From Shewanella marisflavi (GTDB taxonomy: Bacteria > Pseudomonadota > Gammaproteobacteria > Enterobacterales > Shewanellaceae): a stretch of 64,000 bases of DNA. Of this stretch, positions 44,792 through 53,483 are shown piece by piece. The notes below the pieces were generated by a model. It was not told the DNA's origin and searched no databases. It was given only the letters and a program-made list of their open reading frames with translations. A program made the position numbers and the translations under genes. The stretch spans positions 39,273 to 103,272 of the forward strand of contig NZ_JAKIKX010000011.1 in the NCBI RefSeq assembly GCF_023283925.1. Direction: 5' to 3'. Every line of letters begins with the position of its first letter. The stretch's first letter is position 1.

Positions 44792-46102
44792 CTACTCCAG
44801 CGGTAACCATACCTGGGCGTGCAGGCCGCCTTCGGGTCGATTGGTGAGGACAACCTTGCCCTGATGGCGATCGACGATACGTTTGATGATCGCTAGCCCC
44901 AGCCCAGAGCCGACACTGCCTCGGGCGATATCTCCCTGAGTAAACGGCTGAAATAGCTTGGGGATCTGCTCGCTGGGAATACCGGGGCCATTGTCTTCAA
45001 CACTGAAGCCGACCCTGTGCCCGTCGAAGGTGGAGCTTAATTTTACCCAGCCGTTGCCATAGCGAAAGGCGTTTTCCACCAAGTTGCTGATGATGCGTTT
45101 GATTGCCACCGCTTGCATGGGGATTTCGGGGCAGTCACTGAGTGCCAGCACGATTTCAGCATCACGATTGGCCTCGGCTTGAGCAATATCTTGCAGCAGA
45201 TCATTGAGTTGTACCTGTTCACGATTGGCTTCCTGATCTTGACGAATATAGGCGATAAACTGATTGATGATGGCATCCATATCTTCGATATCGTGCACTA
45301 TCCCCTCTTTAAGGTATTCATCCTCTTCCACCATCATCTCAGAGGCGAGACGAATGCGGGTCAGTGGCGTGCGCAGGTCGTGGGAGATCCCCGCCATCAG
45401 TAAGGCTCTGTCCTGCTCCAGTTGCTGCATACTGCGTGACATCCGGTTGAAGGCGTTGGTTACCTCGATGATCTCGGTAGAACCGGTGAGTGGCAGGGGC
45501 GCGGGATAGTCTCCACGGGAAACTGAGATAGCTGCTTTCTGCAAGCGTTTCAGCGGCTTGTTTTGTTTTCGGGCAAACCACCAACCGCCGGCGACACTCA
45601 GGGCGCCGATCACCATCAGATAGAGGGTCAGTGGCGATAGGCCAAACTCGTTAAAGCCAGTTAAGGGGACCTTGATCCAGACACTGGGCGCCTGAGGCGG
45701 CCGGATCCAGATCTCAAACTCCTTGCCCTGGGCGATGCGCACTTCGGCCTTGCCGCCCAGATGCTCAGACATCTGCGCCGATAACAGGCTGTAGTATGCG
45801 GCGCGTTCTACCCCGGCCTCGCGAGCCTGTTTGAGGTTGTAGATCTCCATGCTATCGTCGCGCACCTTGGCATTGAGGGCGTCGACCATAGAGAGGTGTT
45901 CGCGGCCGACATCTATGCCGTCAACAAACAGCAGGTTGACCTGGCGGGCGATTAGCTGATTGATCTGTTGGTAGGTGGGCTGAATAAAATAGACAGCCAC
46001 CGAGAGGTAGGAAACCAGCTGGTTAACCAGCAACAGGGAACCGATCAGCAGCACCGTTTGACTAAAGGCGCTGCGGGGCAGAAAACGTTTAAACCATTTC
46101 AT
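44792..46102 (-). CDS. envZ: Osmosensor histidine kinase EnvZ
   Basis: A 436-residue kinase with two membrane segments (about 14-36 and 155-175), a HAMP domain, HisKA with GISHDLRTPLTRIRLA (phospho-histidine), and HATPase with NLVENAFRYGN and GSGLGLAII. It is encoded 34 bases after ompR. EnvZ phosphorylates OmpR in response to osmolarity and pH; in Shewanella the pair may have a broader role. Length is similar to E. coli EnvZ (450 residues). Confidence 0.92.
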   Translation of the reverse strand: MKWFKRFLPRSAFSQTVLLIGSLLLVNQLVSYLSVAVYFIQPTYQQINQLIARQVNLLFVDGIDVGREHLSMVDALNAKVRDDSMEIYNLKQAREAGVERAAYYSLLSAQMSEHLGGKAEVRIAQGKEFEIWIRPPQAPSVWIKVPLTGFNEFGLSPLTLYLMVIGALSVAGGWWFARKQNKPLKRLQKAAISVSRGDYPAPLPLTGSTEIIEVTNAFNRMSRSMQQLEQDRALLMAGISHDLRTPLTRIRLASEMMVEEDEYLKEGIVHDIEDMDAIINQFIAYIRQDQEANREQVQLNDLLQDIAQAEANRDAEIVLALSDCPEIPMQAVAIKRIISNLVENAFRYGNGWVKLSSTFDGHRVGFSVEDNGPGIPSEQIPKLFQPFTQGDIARGSVGSGLGLAIIKRIVDRHQGKVVLTNRPEGGLHAQVWLPLE

Positions 46103-46136
46103 TGCGAGGGACGATGGGCGGCAGGGTTAGCCAAGG

Positions 46137-46862
46137 CTAACGCCGCGCAGCACCGTCGGGCACAAATACATAACCCAGGCCCCAGACTGTCTGGATATAC
46201 CTTGGGTTGGCGGCATCTTTTTCGATCAGTCGGCGAAGACGTGATACCTGTACGTCGATAGAGCGTTCCAATGCCGAATAGTCGCGGCCGCGGGCCAGAT
46301 TCATCAGCTTATCCCGCGACAGTGGCTCTCTGGGGTGACTCACTAAGACCTTAAGTACCGCAAATTCGCCGCTGGTGAGTGAAATAGCCTCTTCACCGTG
46401 GTACATCTCGCGGGTCGCCAGGTTAAGGGTAAACTCACCGAAGGTGATCTCCTCTTCCTGCTGTGTCGGCGCGCCTGGTACTTCGGGCGCCTGACGGCGC
46501 ATGACCGCCTTGATGCGAGCTAGGAGTTCTCTGGGGTTAAAGGGTTTGGGCAGGTAATCGTCGGCGCCCAGTTCCAGCCCTATGATGCGATCTACCTCAT
46601 CGCCTTTGGCGGTGAGCATCACGATTGGAATCGTGTTGCCGTTCTGGCGCAGGCGACGGCAGATAGAGAGGCCATCTTCGCCTGGTAACATAAGATCCAG
46701 CACCAATAGGTGGAAGTTTTCCCGCTCCAGCAGCCTGTCCATCTGCTCGGCATTGGCGGCACTTCTGACCTGATAACCCTGTTCCATCAGGTAACGCTCT
46801 AGTAGGGCTCTAAGCCGCATATCATCATCGACGACGAGAATTTTAGAGGTTTCTTGTCCCAT
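46137..46862 (-). CDS. ompR: Response regulator OmpR
   Basis: A 241-residue OmpR/PhoB-family regulator: receiver with KILVVDDDMRLRALLERYL and LVLDLMLPGEDG (phospho-aspartate), and a winged-helix DNA-binding domain ending VWGLGYVFVPDG. It heads the ompR-envZ operon. The adjacent greB on the opposite strand is the same neighbourhood as in many gammaproteobacteria and supports the identification. Confidence 0.94.
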   Translation of the reverse strand: MGQETSKILVVDDDMRLRALLERYLMEQGYQVRSAANAEQMDRLLERENFHLLVLDLMLPGEDGLSICRRLRQNGNTIPIVMLTAKGDEVDRIIGLELGADDYLPKPFNPRELLARIKAVMRRQAPEVPGAPTQQEEEITFGEFTLNLATREMYHGEEAISLTSGEFAVLKVLVSHPREPLSRDKLMNLARGRDYSALERSIDVQVSRLRRLIEKDAANPRYIQTVWGLGYVFVPDGAARR

Positions 46863-47247
46863 GCTCTCTATCCCTTATTTCAGTGCGATCGGCTCGAGGT
46901 TTACCGCTCAACTGGCTGATATTCAATATTAATCTTATGTGCCTGCTTAATATAGCCGCTTTGCTATTTAAAAGCCTAGCGGGATTTGATCTTTGGCCTT
47001 TGGATAAAATCGCTTTGCTAGACTAATTTTAGCTGTAATTGGCTGATATTAAATGTGAATATTTCATTCTTATAGCTGTTTCGGGAAATTGTAACCAAAT
47101 TGAAACCCTGTTCTTTGGCTCACATAAGGCCTGCTTGCGAGCTTGGCTATTGTTTTTCTGTCGGCCCCATGGGTATTATCAGCCGAAAAGAGGCCGATGC
47201 CTTAGGCAGACTGCCGGGTATCCTTATTGAGTTGCATTGAGAGAAAG
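46863..47247. other. Divergent ompR-greB intergenic region
   Basis: About 385 bases carry the promoters of ompR (leftward) and greB (rightward). A small open frame at 47039-47230 has no family match or ribosome-binding site and is not called. No RNA gene was recognised. Confidence 0.5.
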
Positions 47248-47409
47248 ATGAAAGCCATGTTGATCACCCGTGAAGGGTGGCAAGCGCTCGATAGAGAGCT
47301 TAAGTATTTGTGGAAAGAGTATCGCCCCGAGATCACCAAGAAGGTGCAGGAGGCGGCGGCCCAAGGCGACCGCAGTGAGAACGCTGATTTCGACTTAGTT
47401 CTGCCTTAG
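47248..47409 (+). pseudogene. greB: Chromosomal greB, 5' fragment cut by island insertion
   Basis: The start MKAMLITREGW and the following LKYLWKEYRPEITKKVQEA match the beginning of transcript-cleavage factor GreB for 47 residues, up to GDRSENAD. Then the frame runs into unrelated sequence (FDLVLP) and stops at 47409. The gene is next to ompR/envZ, its usual place, so this is the original chromosomal copy. The break at about 47,388 coincides with a sharp fall in GC content and the start of the genomic island. The missing 3' two-thirds should lie at the island's far end, right of the window. A complete greB is carried inside the island at 59603-60079. Confidence 0.88.
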
Positions 47410-47782
47410 GCGTACTAATCAACCTAGATAATTGAAATAATAAGGTTTAACTATAGTACTATACTTTTTTAGATGTACTATTTTAGGTTTTAGCACTAAA
47501 AACGTTTTTTGCAGCAAAACCATTTAGATTAAATACTCTTCAAGATAAGTTTGAAGTACATTTTCCCCAACTTAAAGTTATCCAAATTTTTGAACCTAGG
47601 TTACGAGCATTTGGGAGGTTGTTGACGGGCGCGATATGTATGAGCGTTGTGGCTTGTTTAATCATTAAAGCTCTCAGAGAGCATCACAGATCGTTTTTGT
47701 CTTTTGTGTGATTGAGTTGTGTAGACCTGATTGTAGGAAAAGAATAAAGTTGCATAACAATACACACAAAAAGAACAAGGCT
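47410..47782. other. AT-rich left end of the island
   Basis: About 370 bases between the broken greB and the SIR2-like gene with no credible gene. It contains the island terminus and presumably the promoter of the SIR2-like gene. The palindrome TAGTACTA occurs at about 47453. An attachment-site core cannot be defined without the right junction. Confidence 0.5.
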
Positions 47783-48760
47783 ATGCCACTAAAGTCTTTT
47801 CAAGAAAGGTTGGATTCGCTAGATGAAGGACAAGAACCGTCCATCCTACTAGCAAATGGCTTTTCACAAGCTTGGGATAGAGACATATTCAACTATCAAA
47901 ACCTATTCACCGAAGCACAGTTCGGTGCTCGAGATGCGCAGCTAAGAGATATCTTTAATCGTTTTGAAACCTATGACTTTGAGCAAGTAATGCGAAGTCT
48001 CGAAGCGGCTGAGATTGTAGGTGATGCTTACGGTGTTGATAGAGCAACGTTAGATGAAATAAGAGCTGACCAAGAACAATTAAAAGATGCACTAATTGAC
48101 GTTATCTCTAGAACTCACCCAGCACGTTCTAGCCGAGTAACCACTGCACAATTTGAGTCAGCAAAGAGCTTTATCAACCAGTTTAACAACATTTTTACAT
48201 TGAACTACGACCTCTTACTCTATTGGATTGTTAACAAGAACGATATCGAACCTTTCGGGTACATTACCGACGATGGTTTCCGTGGTCCCGAATGGGAAAA
48301 CACCGATGAGCAAGATGTTTACTTCCTGCATGGTGGACTACACCTCTACGATTCAGGTTCTGCTATTAAGAAACATACGTTCAGAGCTGCCACTGACACT
48401 AGTATCGTCGACCAAGTTAGAAACAACCTAGATAACGGCAAGTTCCCCTTGTTCGTTTCTGAACCTAGTCACGAGAAAAAACGTCATAAAATCGAGCACA
48501 ACCCATATTTGAATGCAGGCTATAAAGCTCTAAAGCAGCTTGATGGTGTGCTATTTATCCACGGTCATTCAATGGATGAAAACGATAAGCATATTTTCGA
48601 TCAAGTCAAAACAAGCAATGTGTCGAAAGTTTTCGTAAGTATCTTTGGTGATAAGGACTCTCCTGCCAATACTCGTACAAGAGCTAATGCCAAAGCATTC
48701 ATAGAGCGACCGGGATTAGAAGTTAAGTTCTACGATGCAGCAACAGCACCTATTTGGTAA
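47783..48760 (+). CDS. SIR2-like DUF4917 protein, candidate defence effector
   Basis: A 325-residue protein that fits the DUF4917 family. It has the SIR2-like segments LLANGFS (residues 22-28), FTLNYDLLLYW (about 139-149), YFLHGGLHLYD (about 180) and FIHGHSMDENDKHIF (about 259). These are positions where sirtuin-like folds bind NAD. Many SIR2-like proteins of defence islands deplete NAD+ on phage infection; that role here is inferred. It stands alone and converges on a nuclease-like gene, with a shared hairpin terminator. The start at 47783 has AAGG just upstream; 47708 is an in-frame alternative. Confidence 0.75.
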   Translation: MPLKSFQERLDSLDEGQEPSILLANGFSQAWDRDIFNYQNLFTEAQFGARDAQLRDIFNRFETYDFEQVMRSLEAAEIVGDAYGVDRATLDEIRADQEQLKDALIDVISRTHPARSSRVTTAQFESAKSFINQFNNIFTLNYDLLLYWIVNKNDIEPFGYITDDGFRGPEWENTDEQDVYFLHGGLHLYDSGSAIKKHTFRAATDTSIVDQVRNNLDNGKFPLFVSEPSHEKKRHKIEHNPYLNAGYKALKQLDGVLFIHGHSMDENDKHIFDQVKTSNVSKVFVSIFGDKDSPANTRTRANAKAFIERPGLEVKFYDAATAPIW

Positions 48761-48775
48761 TGCAGATATCTGTAC

Positions 48776-50326
48776 TCAAACGCCCTCGCTATCGAGGGCG
48801 TTTGACCAATCTTTCTCTAGCTTCTTCAGCGGATAATCAAGGAAGCACTTAAAGTAAGTCTTGAGCATCTCTTTGTCATTACAGCTATGGACGATTTTGA
48901 GAACATCTTCTGCATCAAAGTAATCTAACGTGTACTTACTGGTACTCTCTTTTGCCCGAGACAAAAGTTCTAACGATTCTTCGGAAAATCCTCCGGACGT
49001 CCACAGTGCAAAATATAAGTTTTTTCTTTTCCAGTCTGGGTGCTCCAGTGCGCATTTTCTGAGAGTTGGCACCCGAACCTGAAGCCACTTTTTGATCTCA
49101 TCAAATGACACTGCGCCATTGGGTTGATGACCTTTACACTCAACAAACAGAATCTCCCCTGAGTGCAGTTCAGCAATGATATCTGACTCTGCTCGGCTAC
49201 CATCCTGTGTTTTGCAAACCTCATTTAACCGGACATAGTTGGTTCGATAAGCCTTCTGAACAACGCTTGCAGAGAAATACTCAAACAATACGCCTCTGAG
49301 ATTTCCAACAGCACCTTCTATTTTGCCCAACTGATCGAACAGTTGGTTGAATCTCTCTGGCTCTATAGTGACAGCTTGAGCAGCACTCTCTAGGGTTCGC
49401 AGTAAGTTGACCAATCCCTTAGCAACATCACGACCAAAAAGACTTTCCACTGTCGCAGGTAAAACTCCGGCTTCTTTCGCTAGCTTGAAAGCATCAGATT
49501 TGTACTCGTTGGCAACAAACATCTGCATACAACGACCAACATTTGGCAGCCCCCTTAACGTTTTACACTTCCTCAAAAACGGCTGAATACCATCATCGCT
49601 GACTATCTTGTTCAATAGGATGTCGCAAGCGAAAAAGCCAGGCTTTATCTTGTCGTTCTGCCCGATATCAACCAAGGGTGATATATAAGATGGTCCAGCC
49701 ATATCCCAAACTGTTGTGCTTACGGTAGGTAACTGTTCCTCATTACGATCTTTGAAAAGGTTATAACTGACTAAACCTAGATTCTTTGCCCATTGAGATA
49801 CTGCACTTATGAGGAGCTTTTCAGCTATCAATCTTGCTCTTATGTCAGGAAGAATGAAATCCAAGTCTTGCTCATATTGATTAAGAACAACACATCGCCC
49901 AAAGCCATCTAAATCATGAACCGATAGAATTTCGTGCATCTCAAGACGTTCGATGATTTTTTCAGGTGGTATATGCTTTTGCTGTCGTACGGGCGCACCG
50001 CATGAAATCAAAAAGTGCTCGTAAGGCATCACTCCATCACGCTCTTTAAGTGCTGCAATTGCATACCAATAAGCAGAGTTTGTATCTTTAAATGCGGAAT
50101 ACAATGCTCCCCAGAAGTAAGGAGAACGATAGTCCTTTTTTAAATACACAAATTTCACATTGCGAGGGAAAGGTAACCCTTCTAGACGATATATATCTTT
50201 ACCTGCTCTCGAAACCCGCTTGCGAGCTGCATCATGAGATAGATGGTGTCTATCAACCAGTTCTTGTACCAAGTCCGTACTTAGACAGGGACCTATTTCA
50301 TTCAAGATATCTTCTAATAAACTCAT
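48776..50326 (-). CDS. Winged-helix protein with a PD-(D/E)XK-like nuclease motif, candidate defence gene
   Basis: A 516-residue protein. The N-terminal 50 residues (LLEDILNEIGPCLSTDLVQ, then HHLSHDAARKRVSRA) look like a DNA-binding winged helix. Around residue 380, SDIIAELHSG is followed by ILFVECKGHQ, a D...E-x-K arrangement typical of restriction-endonuclease-like nucleases. No family is recognised for the middle. The gene lies alone on its strand. Earlier in-frame starts exist at 50356 (ATG) and 50395 (TTG), none with a clear ribosome-binding site. A nuclease role in defence is inferred from motif and location. Confidence 0.65.
   Translation of the reverse strand: MSLLEDILNEIGPCLSTDLVQELVDRHHLSHDAARKRVSRAGKDIYRLEGLPFPRNVKFVYLKKDYRSPYFWGALYSAFKDTNSAYWYAIAALKERDGVMPYEHFLISCGAPVRQQKHIPPEKIIERLEMHEILSVHDLDGFGRCVVLNQYEQDLDFILPDIRARLIAEKLLISAVSQWAKNLGLVSYNLFKDRNEEQLPTVSTTVWDMAGPSYISPLVDIGQNDKIKPGFFACDILLNKIVSDDGIQPFLRKCKTLRGLPNVGRCMQMFVANEYKSDAFKLAKEAGVLPATVESLFGRDVAKGLVNLLRTLESAAQAVTIEPERFNQLFDQLGKIEGAVGNLRGVLFEYFSASVVQKAYRTNYVRLNEVCKTQDGSRAESDIIAELHSGEILFVECKGHQPNGAVSFDEIKKWLQVRVPTLRKCALEHPDWKRKNLYFALWTSGGFSEESLELLSRAKESTSKYTLDYFDAEDVLKIVHSCNDKEMLKTYFKCFLDYPLKKLEKDWSNALDSEGV
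48777..48804. terminator. Bidirectional terminator between the SIR2-like and nuclease-like genes
   Basis: CAAACGCCCTCG and CGAGGGCGTTTG pair perfectly over 12 bp with a CTAT loop. It overlaps the stop codon of the leftward gene. It has short U-runs in both directions. Confidence 0.85.
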
Positions 50327-50614
50327 GATGTCACACTGCGCTATATATATTTCCATTTTATGGAGTAAGGGTTTTTCAAGACTCTTAGTTAACAATACCT
50401 TATAGATAGGGAGCTAGCGAGGCATGGAATCAGACAAATTGGTGGGATATGTCACAGTCACTATAAAATCCCTATTTCACACCCCTCTAAAAAAGCTCAC
50501 AGAGATCGCTACAGAATGGAATGGTCCGTATTTCATTGGCCCCCTAATACCTCAAATGAGGTTGTTCAAATTGCTCTGGGGGCTTACTATGTCTAACGTC
50601 TTGAGACAAGATAA
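50327..50614. other. Intergenic region upstream of the nuclease-like gene
   Basis: About 290 bases contain the promoter region of the leftward nuclease-like gene and the 3' side of the nucleotidase gene. A 102-codon frame on the plus strand (50424-50732) overlaps the nucleotidase gene and has no family match, so it is not called. Confidence 0.45.
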
Positions 50615-51076
50615 CTACTTTGGCTCAATACCAAAGAGACATTTGTCTACAGACTTCCAATCAGGAAATTTCGTTGATCCAAATTGCCATATTTCACCTT
50701 TGAAAAATTCTTGTCCTCTTCCTTCGACATAATCATCAATGAGCAAGTCTCCTTCTAACAAACCTTTGTTGGAGATAATAATTAAGCGATCTACGTAGTT
50801 CATACCTAAATGACGTTCAATCCATATTCTTTTTTCCATATAACAAAGAGGGTTGTATATGCTTGGAGCTGTGGCGATATATGGTTCAAAACCTGGGTGA
50901 GATAACATTCGATTCATTACACAAATGGCCCCAGCTTTAGGTAAAAGTTCACTAAAGAAACCCCATTCGGCTTGAGGATAGGCCTGCTCAGGACGTTGTT
51001 GCCTCTTAAGTTCCCAAGATTGGGTGTACTCTGCTAATACGTCATCCATATCTACGTAAACGACTTTAGGCTTCAT
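50615..51076 (-). CDS. HAD-family 5'(3')-deoxyribonucleotidase-like protein
   Basis: A 153-residue HAD phosphatase. The nucleophile motif is VYVDMDDVLAEY (DxDxV near residues 9-13), a middle IATAPSIYN supplies the Thr motif, and LLIDDYVEG the C-terminal acidic pair. Layout and size match the NT5C-type deoxyribonucleotidases that dephosphorylate dNMPs. AAGGAA is nine bases upstream of the start. In the island it could reduce nucleotide supply to phage, but housekeeping-like roles are equally possible. Confidence 0.8.
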   Translation of the reverse strand: MKPKVVYVDMDDVLAEYTQSWELKRQQRPEQAYPQAEWGFFSELLPKAGAICVMNRMLSHPGFEPYIATAPSIYNPLCYMEKRIWIERHLGMNYVDRLIIISNKGLLEGDLLIDDYVEGRGQEFFKGEIWQFGSTKFPDWKSVDKCLFGIEPK

Positions 51077-51682
51077 TGAGTCAATTCCTTCGCTAAGTGT
51101 TTGGTTTGAAAAATGAGGATTAATAATCTTACGAAAACTATTTGCTCAGTACTCAGGCTATCCATGTTGATCTAACTGTCAAGCTCATGTAAGCGGAGAA
51201 GAGCCAATAAAGTGCTAGTTTAGCAGCGATTGATAACAAGGTTTTGCCCCAAAATGAGTTATCAAGTTGTCGGAGGGTCAGTAACGAGCAGACTTTCTGG
51301 CCTAGAAATTTTTATCGCTACACCCGCGTGATGCAATTCACTACTCCCCAACCAAAAAACTGGATAACTATACAGTCATATTCAAATCACAAGGGTTTGA
51401 ATGATTTTTATCCTGTATTTGTGCGCGTTTTCTCATTTCGGTATAAATAAATGGATTTAAAATTAGATGCTTACAATATTCGTTAAGTAGATAATAGGTT
51501 TGGAAAACGCGCATGCGCGTTTTTCCAGATGGTATATTTGGCAAAATGCTGATAACTTCATTACATACAGATAGTTAGCGGTGCGTGTTTTCACTGGTCC
51601 AACGAGGTAAACGCGCATGCGCACTAATAAAATGTTATGTACTAAACTTACTACTTACTAAAAATTTGTGGGGAAACATATT
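51077..51682. other. 606-base intergenic stretch with two CGCGCATGCGC palindromes
   Basis: No credible gene was found; a 68-codon frame at 51244-51450 has no ribosome-binding site or family match. A 25-base palindrome centred on CGCATGCG at 51502-51526 ends in a T-run and resembles a terminator. A second copy of AAACGCGCATGCGC lies at about 51610. The promoter of the downstream lipoprotein gene should be near the right end. Confidence 0.5.
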
Positions 51683-52483
51683 ATGAATCGTATAAATTTA
51701 GTCATACTCCTTCTACTTGCAGCAATGTTGCAAGGCTGCCCATTGGAAGGAGATGATGGAAATGCCGGCTCCGCGGGTTCAGATGGTGTTGATGGTGTTG
51801 ATGGTGTTGATGGTGTTGATGGTGTTGATGGTGTTGATGGTGTTGATGGTGTTGATGGTATCAATTGCTGGGATCTTAATCAGAACTCAATAAATGATAT
51901 TAACGAAGATATAAATCTAGATGGTCAATATTCAGTAGATGACTGTAGACCAGCAGCAGAAGTTAGTCAGTCGCAAGGAGTGGAGCTCAACCACCAACAT
52001 ATTTGTGAAGCATTAGCTAATCTTGGTCAACATCCAGAAGGTTGCCCTTCTGATGTACATAGCACACCAACTGGTACGCTGACACAAATGAGGGCTACCA
52101 CCTTTTTTGATGATGGTTCTGGCGGGAAGTCATCGTGCAACAATGCTCCTAATAATGGTTTACTCAGCATCAAAACTCGAGATGATAAAGCTTATTGGGT
52201 ATTGTCAGGTGGATTTGTTGCGGATAGCGAGATTTTTTCTATTACCGATGTAAATAACGGCTCTTGTGTGACTCTTTGTCAGAATGACACGAAGTGCATT
52301 GCAAGCTTTGCAATTTCGCAAAGTCGTAATGCATACGCATGTAATATTTTTTACCATTCAGACACAAGTGGTGACTGGGAGAGGATATGCGCTGTAGATA
52401 TACCCGGCGTCTTCAGCGCAGCAGATGCTTGCGTTGAGGGTAGTGCTGGAAGTGATCAGCTTTGGCATTCACTTTGCCCATAA
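51683..52483 (+). CDS. Lipoprotein with collagen-like GVD repeats
   Basis: A 266-residue secreted lipoprotein. The signal peptide ends in the lipobox LQGC (Cys at about residue 19). After it come eight copies of the triplet Gly-Val-Asp, then a domain with NCWDLNQNSINDINEDIN, a common calcium-type or collagen-associated segment, and a C-terminal domain with several Cys residues. GxY repeats can form collagen-like triple helices on the cell surface. GGGGAAA upstream supports the start at 51683. It may be the first gene of the cassette cluster, since an attC-like site follows it. Confidence 0.75.
   Translation: MNRINLVILLLLAAMLQGCPLEGDDGNAGSAGSDGVDGVDGVDGVDGVDGVDGVDGVDGINCWDLNQNSINDINEDINLDGQYSVDDCRPAAEVSQSQGVELNHQHICEALANLGQHPEGCPSDVHSTPTGTLTQMRATTFFDDGSGGKSSCNNAPNNGLLSIKTRDDKAYWVLSGGFVADSEIFSITDVNNGSCVTLCQNDTKCIASFAISQSRNAYACNIFYHSDTSGDWERICAVDIPGVFSAADACVEGSAGSDQLWHSLCP
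51785..51856 (+). repeat. Eight perfect 9-bp tandem repeats (GGTGTTGAT)
   Basis: The unit GGTGTTGAT is repeated eight times without a mismatch and encodes Gly-Val-Asp in the lipoprotein. Perfect identity implies recent expansion, and copy number likely changes in multiples that keep the frame. It is not a CRISPR: units are contiguous and without spacers. Confidence 0.95.
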
Positions 52484-52590
52484 TTGAGCATTCTCTGCCA
52501 ATTCTGCTTGTTGCACTCAAGTCATTGGTACAAAAGTGCCTTCTTAATTGCATAGAAAAAGTGCTGCACTCAGTTTATGAATTCGGGTTT

Positions 52591-52693
52591 CATAACAAAG
52601 CCATCAACAGGACGTCCACTGCGTCGCTTAATTTGTGCTTAAATAGCACAAATCAAACAACTCCGTTCCCGCGCTGTTATGGCGGCGTTATAT
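52591..52693 (+). other. attC-like recombination site 1
   Basis: TAACAAAGCCATCAACAG at the left pairs with CTGTTATGGCGGCGTTA at the right, leaving an extra unpaired G/C position, as in the extrahelical base of integron attC sites. The ends read TAACAA and GGCGTTA like Vibrio VCR sites. Between them is a further hairpin (ATTTGTGCT/AGCACAAAT). About 103 bases. It lies after the lipoprotein gene and just before the 82-residue protein gene. Confidence 0.75.
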
Positions 52694-52703
52694 TTCTTAA
52701 GAG

Positions 52704-52952
52704 ATGACTGAGCTAATAGAGATACACGGAGAGCAATGGAAGGTTGCCGACATTCAAGACAATGTTGAGTGGGCTAGGCAGCAAGAGTGGCTCTTCAAAA
52801 AATATGACAACCCAGACGATCATGAGCATTGTTTTATTTGCTACTGGACTATCTTCGCCTCCGATAATGAGGAGGAGTCAACGGGGTATTTTTATGGGGG
52901 TAGTACTTGGCTGTGTAACGAGTGCTATACAAAGTTTGTGCAAAAAATATAA
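52704..52952 (+). CDS. Cassette gene: small Cys-rich protein, unknown
   Basis: An 82-residue protein with HCFICYW and CNECY, four Cys in two CxxC pairs that could form a zinc finger. It is flanked on both sides by attC-like sites, the normal structure of an integron cassette, and its stop codon overlaps the start of the next attC site. No family is recognised. No strong ribosome-binding site (AAGAG) precedes the ATG, which is common in cassettes. Confidence 0.7.
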   Translation: MTELIEIHGEQWKVADIQDNVEWARQQEWLFKKYDNPDDHEHCFICYWTIFASDNEEESTGYFYGGSTWLCNECYTKFVQKI

Positions 52953-53018
52953 CAAGCAAAGGCAGCATCGCCCTTCGGGCTGAACGCGCTAACGCGCGCC
53001 GCTGCTTTGGGCGTTAGA
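52948..53018 (+). other. attC-like recombination site 2
   Basis: TAACAAGCAAAGGCAGC pairs with GCTGCTTTGGGCGTTA with one extra G on the left arm (extrahelical base), and the ends read TAAC and GCGTTA. About 71 bases with a central hairpin region containing CGCGCTAACGCGCG. This is the clearest attC-like site of the cluster. Confidence 0.82.
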
Positions 53019-53024
53019 GAGCAA

Positions 53025-53483
53025 ATGAAGATTTACGTTACTATTTTAATTATGATTTTTTCGTCAGAGGCTTCTGCTTGTAGACCAGCTAGTCATTGGC
53101 TTAAAGAAATGAGTACTAATTCTGACAATGCGTATGAGGGTGTAGTTACTGGATTAATTAATGATACTCTAGAAAAGATAAGTCTAGATGCTCCTAAAGA
53201 AGACGTAGAAGAACGTATAGTTTTTCCATACAGTTACACTCTTAGGGTTGCTCTAACTCATAGGGTTCGCGGTAAAATTGATGCCGACATCAAGTTATCT
53301 AATACTTTTTGTGGCAATGCTTTAGATATAGGAACAAAGGTCTTTTATTTCTCGAATGAAGACGACTCAGACTCAATTGTACTGTCTCAAGAGTTCGTGT
53401 CCGATAACTATCCAGAAGCCTACCGAAAACTCTCTAACAAGGCGCTGAAAAAAGACGCCAAAAACAATAGCGGCGCTTCTTAG
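53025..53483 (+). CDS. Cassette gene: secreted protein, unknown
   Basis: A 152-residue protein starting MKIYVTILIMIFSSEASAC, which is a signal peptide. The mature part has two further Cys residues and no family that I recognise. It sits between attC-like sites 2 and 3, with its stop codon inside site 3, so it is a second cassette in the same orientation as the first. Confidence 0.7.
   Translation: MKIYVTILIMIFSSEASACRPASHWLKEMSTNSDNAYEGVVTGLINDTLEKISLDAPKEDVEERIVFPYSYTLRVALTHRVRGKIDADIKLSNTFCGNALDIGTKVFYFSNEDDSDSIVLSQEFVSDNYPEAYRKLSNKALKKDAKNNSGAS

Noticed and set aside
47039..47230. A 63-codon frame upstream of greB
   Set aside because: No family, no ribosome-binding site, and it falls in the expected promoter region of greB.
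47248..47409. Chromosomal greB break as a sequencing frameshift
   Set aside because: Downstream sequence in no frame resumes GreB similarity, base composition changes at the same point, and an island gene set follows, so insertion is the better explanation.
50424..50732. A 102-codon plus-strand frame
   Set aside because: It overlaps the deoxyribonucleotidase-like gene antisense and has no recognised domain.
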